From: Schaalia odontolytica | Lineage (GTDB): Bacteria > Actinomycetota > Actinomycetes > Actinomycetales > Actinomycetaceae | Reading direction: 5' to 3' | DNA: 64,000 nucleotides | NCBI RefSeq assembly: GCF_002847525.1 | Contig: NZ_PKKM01000003.1 | Coordinates: forward strand, 1 to 64,000 | Shown: positions 1-7,646 of the stretch, in pieces | How positions within the stretch are numbered: position 1 is the stretch's first letter | Layout of the letters: each line of letters starts with the position of its first letter | Made by a program: the position numbers and the translations under genes | Notes under the pieces: generated by a model | Told to the model about the DNA's origin: nothing | Seen by the model: the letters and a program-made list of their open reading frames with translations, nothing else | Databases searched by the model: none

Positions 1-1
1 C

Positions 2-445
2 GGTGTCGCAACCCCCATCATCGGAAGACCTCGACCTCTACCCGGCCACGACACGCCCAACCCCGCATACCACCCCCACACCCTCAATTATGAAGAGCCG
101 GATAAGGACGGAAGCACGTTCTTCTCCTGGTCGGAGAGACAGCCATCGACGGGTTTCGACCTTGATACTGATTGCGATTCTGTCGCTGCCTACGTATTAA
201 CGACGCAGCTGGGAGCGAAGCGTGCCATGGCACTGCATTTCGACTTACCGAGATTCCCTAGAAAGATCGATCAACTCCACCCGTCATGGGTAGCTGAGAA
301 GACTCAGTGGCCACAGACCTTCCTGTACCACCGCATTGAAGATCCGAGCGTCCGCTTTTATTCGAACACTCCATCCATTGCCGTTCCCACCACCCACGCG
401 ATGCAATACGACCTCGAAGACCTCCTCAAGAAATACATGGCCTAA
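2..445 (+). CDS. Partial small protein, module A copy 1 (possible immunity protein)
   Basis: The frame is open from base 2 to a stop at 443-445, so the N-terminus lies outside the window. The 147 visible residues match the protein at 2120-2584 almost throughout from the segment DKDGSTFFSWSERQ onward; the first ~35 residues do not match and may be divergent. No signal peptide, membrane segment or catalytic motif is visible. The fold is probably small alpha/beta, with the pattern 'aromatic strand - SER(Q/N)' also present in modules B and C. I do not recognise a named family with certainty. The size, repetition and context resemble immunity arrays of polymorphic toxins (for example Imm61/TNT-antitoxin-like proteins), but this is inference. 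Confidence 0.6.
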   Translation, partial: GVATPIIGRPRPLPGHDTPNPAYHPHTLNYEEPDKDGSTFFSWSERQPSTGFDLDTDCDSVAAYVLTTQLGAKRAMALHFDLPRFPRKIDQLHPSWVAEKTQWPQTFLYHRIEDPSVRFYSNTPSIAVPTTHAMQYDLEDLLKKYMA

Positions 446-558
446 GCCAACAGTCGGAGCGCTTCGGAGTTCTCTCCCTCCAGTGCACACGCTTTGTCGG
501 GCCAGCCAGCCTCAAGTCCTCGACAAACGACTCAGGAAAGCATGAGACACTACAGACT

Positions 559-1098
559 ATGACAACAATCAGCGACGACGAGTTCATCAATACCCTAACC
601 TCACTCATGAACAGGCCTGTGAAGGCACTGAGCGAGGAACACGTCTACTTCCACGGTTCAGATCCTCAAATCATGATGCACGTCTGGCGTGAGGACGGCT
701 TTTATTTCGGAGGCACAAGCGAGCGATCATACGATCCGGGAGCTGATGTTCGCGCCAACGACCTCATCCCAGTTAAACAATGGCTCGTGATGGAATTGTT
801 TGACTTTCTCCGAATCAGCCAGCACCTGGAAGACATCGGGATCGCATTCAGGCGCCTATCTCCCGCCCCAAAGTGGTCTCAAAATCTCGAGACTGGGGAG
901 CTATTTTACGAGGAGACACCCACGGGAATCGTCACGAATGACTTATCACGTGCGGCTGCGAATCTTCCTTGGTTCCTCAACCACTCGTCCGAACGAATCC
1001 TCGAGATCGCCCACATCGAAAGCACCAAGGAAGCCTGCCAGGCCCTGTTCGGCATGCCACGCGTCCCCTTCGCTAAGCCCACGGACAGACGGAAGTAA
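559..1098 (+). CDS. Unknown 179-aa protein, module B copy 1
   Basis: A soluble protein with no known motif. It contains a segment VWREDGFYFGGTSERS (about residues 39-54) that parallels VWDKDGTTFFSWSERQ of module A and may reflect a shared fold. Its last 40 residues (WFLNH...ALFGMPR) are nearly identical in protein and DNA to those of the second B copy (2678-3232), whereas the N-terminal half is much more divergent. This suggests gene conversion or recombination at the 3' end. No strong Shine-Dalgarno lies directly before the ATG at 559. It is followed after 3 bases by module C. Local GC looks lower than in the metabolic genes downstream, hinting at acquisition. A role as an immunity or antitoxin-like protein is possible but unproven. 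Confidence 0.65.
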   Translation: MTTISDDEFINTLTSLMNRPVKALSEEHVYFHGSDPQIMMHVWREDGFYFGGTSERSYDPGADVRANDLIPVKQWLVMELFDFLRISQHLEDIGIAFRRLSPAPKWSQNLETGELFYEETPTGIVTNDLSRAAANLPWFLNHSSERILEIAHIESTKEACQALFGMPRVPFAKPTDRRK

Positions 1099-1101
1099 CA
1101 C

Positions 1102-1551
1102 ATGCTGTGGGAACAGTTTCATAGCCACGCACTAGCGCTCCTCGGCCAGCACTTTCCCCCGAATCTCGTCAAAGATAACGGTGACAGTCTCGTCTTTATC
1201 GATAGGCGTAGTCTGGCAAGCTTTTTCGTCACCGAGAACGCACGAGGACTTACCATCGGCCGCCACGAAGAACGCAATACCGTCGGTATTATCTTCACGA
1301 GCCCTTCCATTGAGTTGGCGACCATAGCACTGACACTCCTCGCACGCGAGGGGCTCGGCAAGCTCGTCGATATGCACTATCCTACGGACGAGCTTCTAGG
1401 CCCCGTACCAGGCACCGACTACAGCATCGCTGATGAAGGTACCGATGGTTATTATCTGACGCACAAAACTGACAGCACACTGAGCGCAGATTGCGACTAT
1501 TTTACATACGCCCGCGCAATTGCAGTCGCTGCTTCAGCACGCGGTGCCTAG
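1102..1551 (+). CDS. Unknown 149-aa protein, module C copy 1
   Basis: It starts 3 bases after the stop of module B and is probably translationally coupled. It is paralogous to the following gene (1621-2073): both begin (M)xWE(Q/E)F.S.AL.LLG.HFPP and share DRRS.AS, TENARG.TIG, SPSIELAT or TPSIELAT, and ELLGPVP. It is a cytoplasmic protein without membrane segments or recognisable catalytic motif. The repeated strand-rich pattern TENARGLTIGRHEERN resembles the SER-containing segment of modules A and B, so the three gene types may be distant relatives. Function is unknown; an array of specificity variants such as immunity proteins is the most natural explanation. Confidence 0.65.
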   Translation: MLWEQFHSHALALLGQHFPPNLVKDNGDSLVFIDRRSLASFFVTENARGLTIGRHEERNTVGIIFTSPSIELATIALTLLAREGLGKLVDMHYPTDELLGPVPGTDYSIADEGTDGYYLTHKTDSTLSADCDYFTYARAIAVAASARGA

Positions 1552-1620
1552 GTAGGATGAGGGTAGCCTGCCTCGATGGCACAATCGGAGCAGGCCCCAA
1601 CTGATCGAAGGGAGCCAGTC

Positions 1621-2073
1621 ATGTGGGAAGAGTTTCGTAGCCTCGCGCTCCCACTCCTCGGCGAGCACTTTCCCCCGGAGCTCATCGAAGACAACAGTGA
1701 CAGCATTGTCTTTACCGATAGGCGTAGTTGGGCAAGCTACCTCCTCACCGAGAACGCACGAGGAATTACCATCGGCTACTACGGTGAACGCAACACCATC
1801 GAGACCTTCTGCTCAACGCCCTCAATTGAGCTTGCTACCGTGTGCCTCGAGCTTCTTGTACGCGACGGCATGGATAAGTTTGTGGATATTACGTATACGC
1901 CGCACGAGCTCTTGGGCCCAGTGCCCAACACGGTATTCACCATTTCGAAGAATTCCCTACCGTTCTTCGATCTCACCTCGACTACCGATCCCACCCTATC
2001 TGCGCAGTGTGAATCATTCGCATGCGCTCGTGCTCTCGCCGAGGCCTACTGCCTGCAACACCCACAAGCGTAA
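1621..2073 (+). CDS. Unknown 150-aa protein, module C copy 2
   Basis: A paralogue of the preceding gene. The frame could begin at 1576, but the ATG at 1621 has a good GAAGGGA ribosome site about 8 bases upstream and aligns with the start of copy 1, so 1621 was chosen. The two copies are conserved across the first two thirds and diverge at the C-terminus, where copy 2 has its own tail. No catalytic signature, signal peptide or membrane segment was seen. Base composition is lower in GC than in the downstream pgi-pfkA region. Function unknown. Confidence 0.65.
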   Translation: MWEEFRSLALPLLGEHFPPELIEDNSDSIVFTDRRSWASYLLTENARGITIGYYGERNTIETFCSTPSIELATVCLELLVRDGMDKFVDITYTPHELLGPVPNTVFTISKNSLPFFDLTSTTDPTLSAQCESFACARALAEAYCLQHPQA

Positions 2074-2119
2074 ACTTCTCAACCACGGTGCTAGACGACA
2101 CCCAGGAAGGACCGCCACC

Positions 2120-2584
2120 ATGCTCGACCAGCACACCGACCTCATCGAACGCCTCCTGCGTGGCTCATCGACCAGGACACGGGAGTTCAACCAGGGTTGG
2201 TCTTTCACGAATGACGGCACCCTCTATTTCTCCGTCTGGGACAAGGACGGAACCACGTTCTTCTCATGGTCGGAGAGACAGCCATCGACTGCTTTCAGTC
2301 TTGATACTGATTGCGATTCCGTCGCTGCCTACGTATTAACGACGGAGCTGGGAGCGAAGCGCGCCATGGCACTGCATTTCGACCTGCCGAGATTCCCTGA
2401 AAGGCTCGAACAACTTCACCCGTCATGGGTAGCCGACGAGACCCCATGGCCACAGACCTTCCTGTACCACCGCATCGACGATCCGAGCGTCCGCTTTTAT
2501 TCAAACAGCCCATCCGATGCCGTGCCCGTCACTCACGCGATGCAATACGATCTCGAAGACCTCCTGAAGAAATACATGGCCTAG
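2120..2584 (+). CDS. Unknown 154-aa protein, module A copy 2 (possible immunity protein)
   Basis: A complete version of module A. An AGGAAGGA ribosome site precedes the ATG at 2120. The protein starts MLDQHTDLIERLL and has a beta-rich middle (WSFTNDGTLYFSVWDKDG, FFSWSERQ) and an acidic C-terminal helix ending YDLEDLLKKYMA. It is near-identical to the partial copy at 2-445 over about 130 residues. A longer open frame reaching back to 1697 overlaps module C and is not real. The pattern is reminiscent of Imm61-like immunity factors for NAD-glycohydrolase-type toxins, but I cannot verify this. No toxin gene lies within the window. Confidence 0.65.
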   Translation: MLDQHTDLIERLLRGSSTRTREFNQGWSFTNDGTLYFSVWDKDGTTFFSWSERQPSTAFSLDTDCDSVAAYVLTTELGAKRAMALHFDLPRFPERLEQLHPSWVADETPWPQTFLYHRIDDPSVRFYSNSPSDAVPVTHAMQYDLEDLLKKYMA

Positions 2585-2677
2585 GCCCACGACTACACTG
2601 ACGAGGCCCTCAGCCTCGCGACACGCAACTTCGAATGCACTTCCGACTAGCCGAGAAACAGCGAGGCGCTCCCAGCT

Positions 2678-3232
2678 ATGACGACATCAATTGCCCGAGA
2701 CACATTCATCCAGTCTCTCGTGACTTCGCTGAAGAGAGAGCTGTATATAGAAACCGAGGACCACATCCGCTTCCCGAGCTACGACCCTCTCATCCAGCTT
2801 CACGTGTGGCGCGAGGGCGGGGAGTACTTAAGCGGGTTCAGCGAACGACTCAGTGGCCCTAGCACCGAGATCTGGGCGAACTCTCTAACACCGATTAAGC
2901 AGTGGCTCGTCATGGATAACATCGATCTGTTGCGCTGGCACCTAGGCCTTGAACGATTCGGAATCCGATTCCGAAATCTGCTTGTCGCGCCGCATTGGTC
3001 TCACCGTCCCGGCACGACCGACTACTCCGTCGAGCTGCGCCACAACGACGAGCCCACCGGCATCTACGCGGGCAAGAACTCGCCCGAAGCTACCACGCTC
3101 ACCTGGTTCCTCAACCACCCGCCCGAACGACTCCTCGAGATCGCCCACATCGAAAGCACCAAGGAAGCCTGCCAGGCCCTGTTCGGCATGCCACGCATCC
3201 CCTTCGCTAAGCCCACGGACACACGGCAGTAA
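2678..3232 (+). CDS. Unknown 184-aa protein, module B copy 2
   Basis: A paralogue of 559-1098. Both share the order DxFI.SL, the VWRE(D/G)G segment, SERxxxP, IKQWLVM, FLNH.(S/P)ER and the final ~40 residues, in which roughly 60 bases are identical at the DNA level. It sits downstream of the second A copy exactly as B copy 1 sits downstream of A copy 1, which defines an A-B unit duplicated in tandem. It is soluble, with no known motif. It is followed by a short remnant of module C. Confidence 0.65.
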   Translation: MTTSIARDTFIQSLVTSLKRELYIETEDHIRFPSYDPLIQLHVWREGGEYLSGFSERLSGPSTEIWANSLTPIKQWLVMDNIDLLRWHLGLERFGIRFRNLLVAPHWSHRPGTTDYSVELRHNDEPTGIYAGKNSPEATTLTWFLNHPPERLLEIAHIESTKEACQALFGMPRIPFAKPTDTRQ

Positions 3233-3256
3233 CACCTGCCGTGGGAAGAATTGGCG
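3233..3256 (+). pseudogene. Remnant of a third module C
   Basis: Immediately after the stop of B copy 2 the bases CACCTGCCGTGGGAAGAATT align with the junction after B copy 1, where module C copy 1 starts (CACATGCTGTGGGAACAGTT). The start codon has become CTG and the similarity ends within about 25 bases. It reads as the stub of a deleted module C, left at the boundary between the array and the metabolic genes. Confidence 0.45.
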
Positions 3257-3268
3257 GCACAGGCCATA

Positions 3269-3371
3269 CCCCGGCCTCGTCCCCACAAACAGCGAGGCGG
3301 CGGGGGCTACACGCTCCCACCGCCTCACCCAGATACACGTCGGGGGCCGCACCAAGCCAGCGCGGCCCCCG
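3269..3371 (-). terminator. Two tandem hairpins downstream of pgi
   Basis: The first hairpin met by the pgi transcript is a perfect 10-bp stem (3341-3350 with 3362-3371, 11-base loop). The second pairs CCCCGGCCTCG at 3269-3279 with 3293-3305, with a 2-base bulge. No strong U tract follows either, as is common in actinobacteria. They could also stop transcripts coming from the module array. Confidence 0.6.
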
Positions 3372-3389
3372 AGCACAGCTCAGATGCGA

Positions 3390-5069
3390 TTACTTCGTGC
3401 GATTCGCACGGTAGTACTCGATGAGAGCGCGGGTGGACTGATCCTGCGCGTCCAGGGCCTCGGACGAGCCCTCGATGGCGGGGAGGATCTGCTTGGCCAG
3501 GACCTTACCCAGCTCGACGCCCCACTGGTCGAAGGAGTCGATGCCCCACACGGCACCCTCAACGAAGGTGATGTGCTCGTACAGGGCGATCAGCTGGCCC
3601 AGAACCGACGGGGTCAGGGACGGAGCCATGATCGAGGTCGTGGGACGGTTGCCAGTGAACACGCGGGCGGAGACGATGGCCTCGGGCGTACCCTCGGCGC
3701 GCACCTCCTCGCTGGTCTTACCGAAGGCCAGGGCCTTGGTCTGGGCGAAGAAGTTCGACAGGAACAGCTCGTGCATGTCGGCGTCGCCGTCACCCAGCGC
3801 CCACGTCGGGTTCGCAAACGCGATGAAGTCGGCGGGAACCATGCGGGTGCCCTGGTGGATCAGCTGGTAGAAGGCGTGCTGACCGTTGGTGCCAGGCTCG
3901 CCCCAGAAGACCTCGCCGGTCTCGTAGGTGACGGGGCTGCCGTCGCGGCGCACGGACTTGCCGTTGGACTCCATGGTCAGCTGCTGCAGGTACGCGGGGA
4001 AGCGGTGCAGGTACTGGGAGTAGGGCAGGACGGCGTGCGTGTCGGCGCCCAGGAAGTTCGAGTACCACACGTTGAGCAGGCCCATCAGCAGGGGCACGTT
4101 CTTCTCGGGCGCGGCCTCGGCGAAGTGGCGGTCCATCGCGTGGAAGCCGGCGAGGAAGTCGGCGAAGCCCTCGGGGCCGATCGCGACGGCCAGGGAGGTA
4201 CCCACGGCGGAATCCACGGAGTAGCGGCCGCCCACCCAGCTCCAGAAGCCGAAGGCGTTGGCGGGGTCGATGCCGAACTCGGCGACCTTGTCCAGGGCAG
4301 TGGACACGGCGACGAAGTGCTTGGCGATGGCCTCCTTCTCGGAGGCCTCGTCGGTGACGATGCCGCGCTCACGCAGGCCGTCCAGCAGCCAGGCGCGCAC
4401 GACCTTGGCGTTCGTGATGGTCTCAAGCGTCGTAAAGGTCTTGGAGGCGACGATCACGAGGGTCGTCTCGGGGTCCAGGTCCTTCGTGGTCTCGCCCGCG
4501 TCGGTGGGGTCGATGTTGGAGATGAAGCGGCACTCCAGGCCCTCCTGGACGTAGGGCTTGAGGGCCTCGTACGCCATGACGGGGCCCAGGTCGGAGCCGC
4601 CGATGCCGACGTTGACGACGGTCTTGACGGGCTTACCGGTGATACCGACCCACTCGCCGGAGCGGACGCGACGGGCGAAGGCATAGACCTTCTCGAGGAC
4701 CTCGTGCACGTCGGCGATCGCATCCTGGCCGTCGACCGTCAGGGAGTCGGTCGCGGGGCGGCGCAGCGCGGTGTGCAGGACGGCGCGGTCCTCGGTGACG
4801 TTGATGTGCTCGCCCGCGTACATGCGGTCGCGCAGCTCCAGGACGCCGGTCTGCTCAGCGAGGGCGAGGAGGTGGCCCACCAGCGTGGGGCACACGAGGT
4901 TCTTCGACAGGTCGACGTGCAGGTCGGCAGCGTCGAAGGTGAAGGTCTGGGTGCGGTTGGGGTCGTCCGCGAACAGCTTGCGCAGGTCGGGATCGAAGTT
5001 GTCGGCCAGCTGGTCGAGCGTGTCCCACGCGGGGGTCATCGTCGGGTCGATCACGGGGATATCACTCAT
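3390..5069 (-). CDS. pgi: Glucose-6-phosphate isomerase
   Basis: A 559-residue cytosolic enzyme interconverting glucose-6-phosphate and fructose-6-phosphate in glycolysis and gluconeogenesis. The sugar-phosphate-binding motif [10 protein letters not shown], the PGI signature WVGGRYS, the conserved MESNGKSV segment and the second signature [10 protein letters not shown] are all present. Length is normal for the family. A CAGGAGA ribosome site precedes the ATG. The next gene upstream in the same direction is the phosphofructokinase, so the first two committed steps of glycolysis are side by side, but a strong hairpin between them (5157-5199) makes separate transcripts likely. Confidence 0.97.
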   Translation of the reverse strand: MSDIPVIDPTMTPAWDTLDQLADNFDPDLRKLFADDPNRTQTFTFDAADLHVDLSKNLVCPTLVGHLLALAEQTGVLELRDRMYAGEHINVTEDRAVLHTALRRPATDSLTVDGQDAIADVHEVLEKVYAFARRVRSGEWVGITGKPVKTVVNVGIGGSDLGPVMAYEALKPYVQEGLECRFISNIDPTDAGETTKDLDPETTLVIVASKTFTTLETITNAKVVRAWLLDGLRERGIVTDEASEKEAIAKHFVAVSTALDKVAEFGIDPANAFGFWSWVGGRYSVDSAVGTSLAVAIGPEGFADFLAGFHAMDRHFAEAAPEKNVPLLMGLLNVWYSNFLGADTHAVLPYSQYLHRFPAYLQQLTMESNGKSVRRDGSPVTYETGEVFWGEPGTNGQHAFYQLIHQGTRMVPADFIAFANPTWALGDGDADMHELFLSNFFAQTKALAFGKTSEEVRAEGTPEAIVSARVFTGNRPTTSIMAPSLTPSVLGQLIALYEHITFVEGAVWGIDSFDQWGVELGKVLAKQILPAIEGSSEALDAQDQSTRALIEYYRANRTK

Positions 5070-5156
5070 GGGGTCTCCTGACAGTAGAGATTGGTTCGCA
5101 CTTTAGTTTAGCGGGGTCTGCGCCCCCGGTCACCCTCGTTTCTCGCTTCTGAAACG

Positions 5157-5199
5157 ACGAGGCCGTGGCCCGCAAGTGCTCACGGAACCACGGCCTCGT
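5157..5199 (-). terminator. Hairpin downstream of the phosphofructokinase gene
   Basis: A perfect 12-bp stem, ACGAGGCCGTGG at 5157-5168 with CCACGGCCTCGT at 5188-5199 and a 19-base loop, lies 21 bases past the stop. The stem contains the recurrent GGCCTCGT motif. Confidence 0.7.
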
Positions 5200-5219
5200 A
5201 CGGCGTCGGGAGAACCCGG

Positions 5220-7475
5220 TCAGGCGACCGGATCGTCGATGGGGATGGGAGTGGCTTCGATGCCCGGGTTCTGCAGCGACACGATGCGCTGGACGGGGAC
5301 GAGGTCACGCCACCACTGGACGAAGGGACGACGATTCTCGATGTCGAGGTCGTCGAACATGTTCTTGACCGGCCGCGCCTCGACGGCGTTGCCGACCTGG
5401 CCGATGTAGTAGGCGCCGCGGTCGCCGCGATCGAACTGGTCGAGGAGCTGCTCGAAGGCGCGCGCTACGAGGCGCGTGGCGAGCAGGCGGTCGTACGGCG
5501 AGGGCGAGCCGCCCTGCTGCATGTGGCCGAGGGCCTGGTGCCGCACGTCGTAGATCCCCTCGGACTCGGCGTTGAACACGTCGGCCAGGAAATCGCGGTC
5601 GTAGTACTGGGACGCCGACTCGTTGAGCAGCGTGAGGAACAGGCGTCGGCCGGACTTGAAGGAGGCGACCATCCGATCGGCGTCCGCGGCGATCTGCTCG
5701 AGTGAGGGGGACTCCTCGTTGATGTACATGTACTCCGCGCCGCTCGACAGGGCGCTCATGAGAGTCAGGTAGCCGCAGCGGCGCCCCATCGTCTCGGCGA
5801 TGAAGCAGCGCTTGGAGGCCGCCGCGCTCTCCTTGATGCGGTCGATCGCCCACGTCGCGTTGTTGATCGCCGTGTCCGTGCCGATCGCGAGCTCGCAGCC
5901 CGGCAGGTTGTTGTCGATCGAGGCGGGGATGAGCAGCATCGGGATCTGGAACGCCGGGTAGCGGTCCTTCTCCGAGGTGATCGCGTGGACACCCAGGTAG
6001 GCGTTCATGCCGCCGATAATCAGGAGGGCGTCGATCTCGTTGCGCTCGATGGCGCGACCCAGCGCGTAGAACTGCTCGACCGGCGGAATGTCGCGCTTCG
6101 TCCCAAGCTCTGCGCCACCCTTGAAGGCCCAGCCTTCCACGTCGGACCAGCTCAGTTCACGCACGCGGTCATCCGCAAGCCCGCTCCACGAGCCTTCGAC
6201 ACCGAGCATCGTCCAGCCGCGCGCGATACCCAGGCGCACGGCCACGCGCGCCGCCGTGTTCATGCCGGGGGCCAGACCGCCCGCGTGCAGGATCGCGACG
6301 CGCTTGATCTCGCCCGTCGGCTCGGGGGTGAGCTGCGGGGGCGTGGACAGGATCTGGTTGATGCCCACCATCGACGAGAAGGACGAGCCGCGCGAGGCCT
6401 GGGCTGCGGCGTAGTCTCCGGCCGCGATGAGGTCCTTGACCGCGCGCGTGTCATGCACGGCCTTCATGAGGGGGATGCGGGTGATGCGGTTGCGGCGCAC
6501 GCCCAGGATGACGGGTTCATCCTCAGCCGAGGACGCCAGGATCTCCTGGACGGCGGCGTAGCCCAGCAGCGTGGACATCCAGCGGTCGTAGGCCGACGGA
6601 GTGCCGCCGCGCTGCACGTGGCCGAGGATCGTCACGCGGGCATCCTCGCCCGTGCGCTCCTCGATCGTGTCTGCAATCAGCTGCGTGGACAGCTCGTTGC
6701 CGTCGCGGTCGTGGGCGCCCTCAGCCACCAGGACGATAGACTCGCGACGGCCGGCCTCGCGGCCGAGGCGCAGGTGCTCCGCCAGCTCGTCCTGCCAACC
6801 CGGGCCCGCCGGATCCTCGGGCGTGAACACGTAGTCGGCGCCGCCCGCGACAGCCGCCATGAGGGGCAGGTAGCCGCAGTGGCGGCCCATGACCTCGACG
6901 ACGAACGTGCGCTGGTGCGAGGCCGCCGTACTGGTCAGCTGGTCGATGGCATCCAGGATGCGGTGCAGCGCGGTATCCGCGCCGATCGTCATGTCCGTGC
7001 CCACGAGGTCGTTGTCAATCGAGCCGACGAGGCCGACGATGATGAGAGCCGGGTGCTCGGCGGCGGTCTCGGGCGAAATCACGCCCTCGGCAGCCAGCTC
7101 AGCGACGTGCTGCGCCCACTCGCCGCGGAACTCGTTCGTACCCGACAGGGAGCCGTCGCCACCGATCACGACGAGGTGATCGATGCCGTGCTCGAGCAGG
7201 TTTGCGGCCGCGCGGTGGCGCCCCTCGTACGTGCGGAAGTCAGCACTGCGAGCCGTGCCGATCACCGTGCCGCCTTCGGCCAGGATCGAGGACACGTCCG
7301 ACCACTCCATCTTCTTAATGGAATCGCCACCCACGCAGGCGCCCTGCCAGCCTTCGTAGATCGCATAGGGCTGTGCGCCACGCGCCAGCGCCGTACGCAC
7401 GACGGCTCGAACAGCCGCGTTCATTCCCTGGGCGTCACCGCCCGACGTGAGGACACCGATACGAACTGTGCTCAT
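5220..7475 (-). CDS. pfkA: Tandem-domain 6-phosphofructokinase (eukaryote-like architecture)
   Basis: A 751-residue protein with two complete PFK folds, roughly residues 1-385 and 390-751; most bacterial enzymes are ~320 residues. The N-half is catalytic: SGGDAQGMN (11-19), GGDGS (106-110; glycine after the Asp indicates ATP rather than pyrophosphate as donor), SIDND (153-157, general base) and MGRHCG (197-202). The C-half has lost these: SGGD is replaced by AGGL, GGDGS by GGMNA (489-493) and SIDND by SIDNN (520-524), while MGRRCG remains. This mirrors the animal and fungal enzyme, where the C-half became the regulatory domain. It presumably phosphorylates fructose-6-phosphate made by the neighbouring pgi product. 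Start at the ATG followed by STVRIGVLTSGGD. Confidence 0.93.
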   Translation of the reverse strand: MSTVRIGVLTSGGDAQGMNAAVRAVVRTALARGAQPYAIYEGWQGACVGGDSIKKMEWSDVSSILAEGGTVIGTARSADFRTYEGRHRAAANLLEHGIDHLVVIGGDGSLSGTNEFRGEWAQHVAELAAEGVISPETAAEHPALIIVGLVGSIDNDLVGTDMTIGADTALHRILDAIDQLTSTAASHQRTFVVEVMGRHCGYLPLMAAVAGGADYVFTPEDPAGPGWQDELAEHLRLGREAGRRESIVLVAEGAHDRDGNELSTQLIADTIEERTGEDARVTILGHVQRGGTPSAYDRWMSTLLGYAAVQEILASSAEDEPVILGVRRNRITRIPLMKAVHDTRAVKDLIAAGDYAAAQASRGSSFSSMVGINQILSTPPQLTPEPTGEIKRVAILHAGGLAPGMNTAARVAVRLGIARGWTMLGVEGSWSGLADDRVRELSWSDVEGWAFKGGAELGTKRDIPPVEQFYALGRAIERNEIDALLIIGGMNAYLGVHAITSEKDRYPAFQIPMLLIPASIDNNLPGCELAIGTDTAINNATWAIDRIKESAAASKRCFIAETMGRRCGYLTLMSALSSGAEYMYINEESPSLEQIAADADRMVASFKSGRRLFLTLLNESASQYYDRDFLADVFNAESEGIYDVRHQALGHMQQGGSPSPYDRLLATRLVARAFEQLLDQFDRGDRGAYYIGQVGNAVEARPVKNMFDDLDIENRRPFVQWWRDLVPVQRIVSLQNPGIEATPIPIDDPVA

Positions 7476-7597
7476 TTTTCTGCCATCTTTCGTTGACGGA
7501 GCGGGCCACGAGGCCCAGTGTGCCTATCGTTTCCTATTCTACGTGACCTGTGCCTCCGCTACTAGGGCCTTACTCCCATTTACTGAGCAAACGACAA

Positions 7598-7628
7598 GCG
7601 CGCGCCCGCCACAATGGCGGGCGCGCGC
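7598..7628 (-). terminator. Intrinsic terminator of the DAACS symporter gene
   Basis: A perfect 13-bp GC stem (7598-7610 with 7616-7628, loop ACAAT). On the minus strand it is followed by TTGTCGTTTG, so it fits a Rho-independent terminator 18 bases after the stop. Confidence 0.8.
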
Positions 7629-7646
7629 TCACGCAGTCTGAAGAGA

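Larger units (their letters stand above)
2..3256 (+). repeat. Tandem A-B-C module duplication
   Basis: Order along the DNA is A(partial)-B-C-C-A-B-(C stub). Copies of A (2-445 and 2120-2584) and B (559-1098 and 2678-3232) recur in the same order. DNA identity is highest in the 3' parts of A and B. The duplicated unit is about 2.1 kb. Confidence 0.75.

Noticed and set aside
1697..2584. A 295-codon frame joining modules C and A
   Set aside because: Its first 141 codons run out of frame through module C copy 2. Only the part from the ATG at 2120, which has a ribosome site, is homologous to module A copy 1.
2949..5081. A 710-codon open frame opposite pgi
   Set aside because: It is antisense to a clear pgi gene. 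High GC removes stop codons from the opposite strand; the peptide is Arg/Gly/Asp/Val-rich and resembles nothing.
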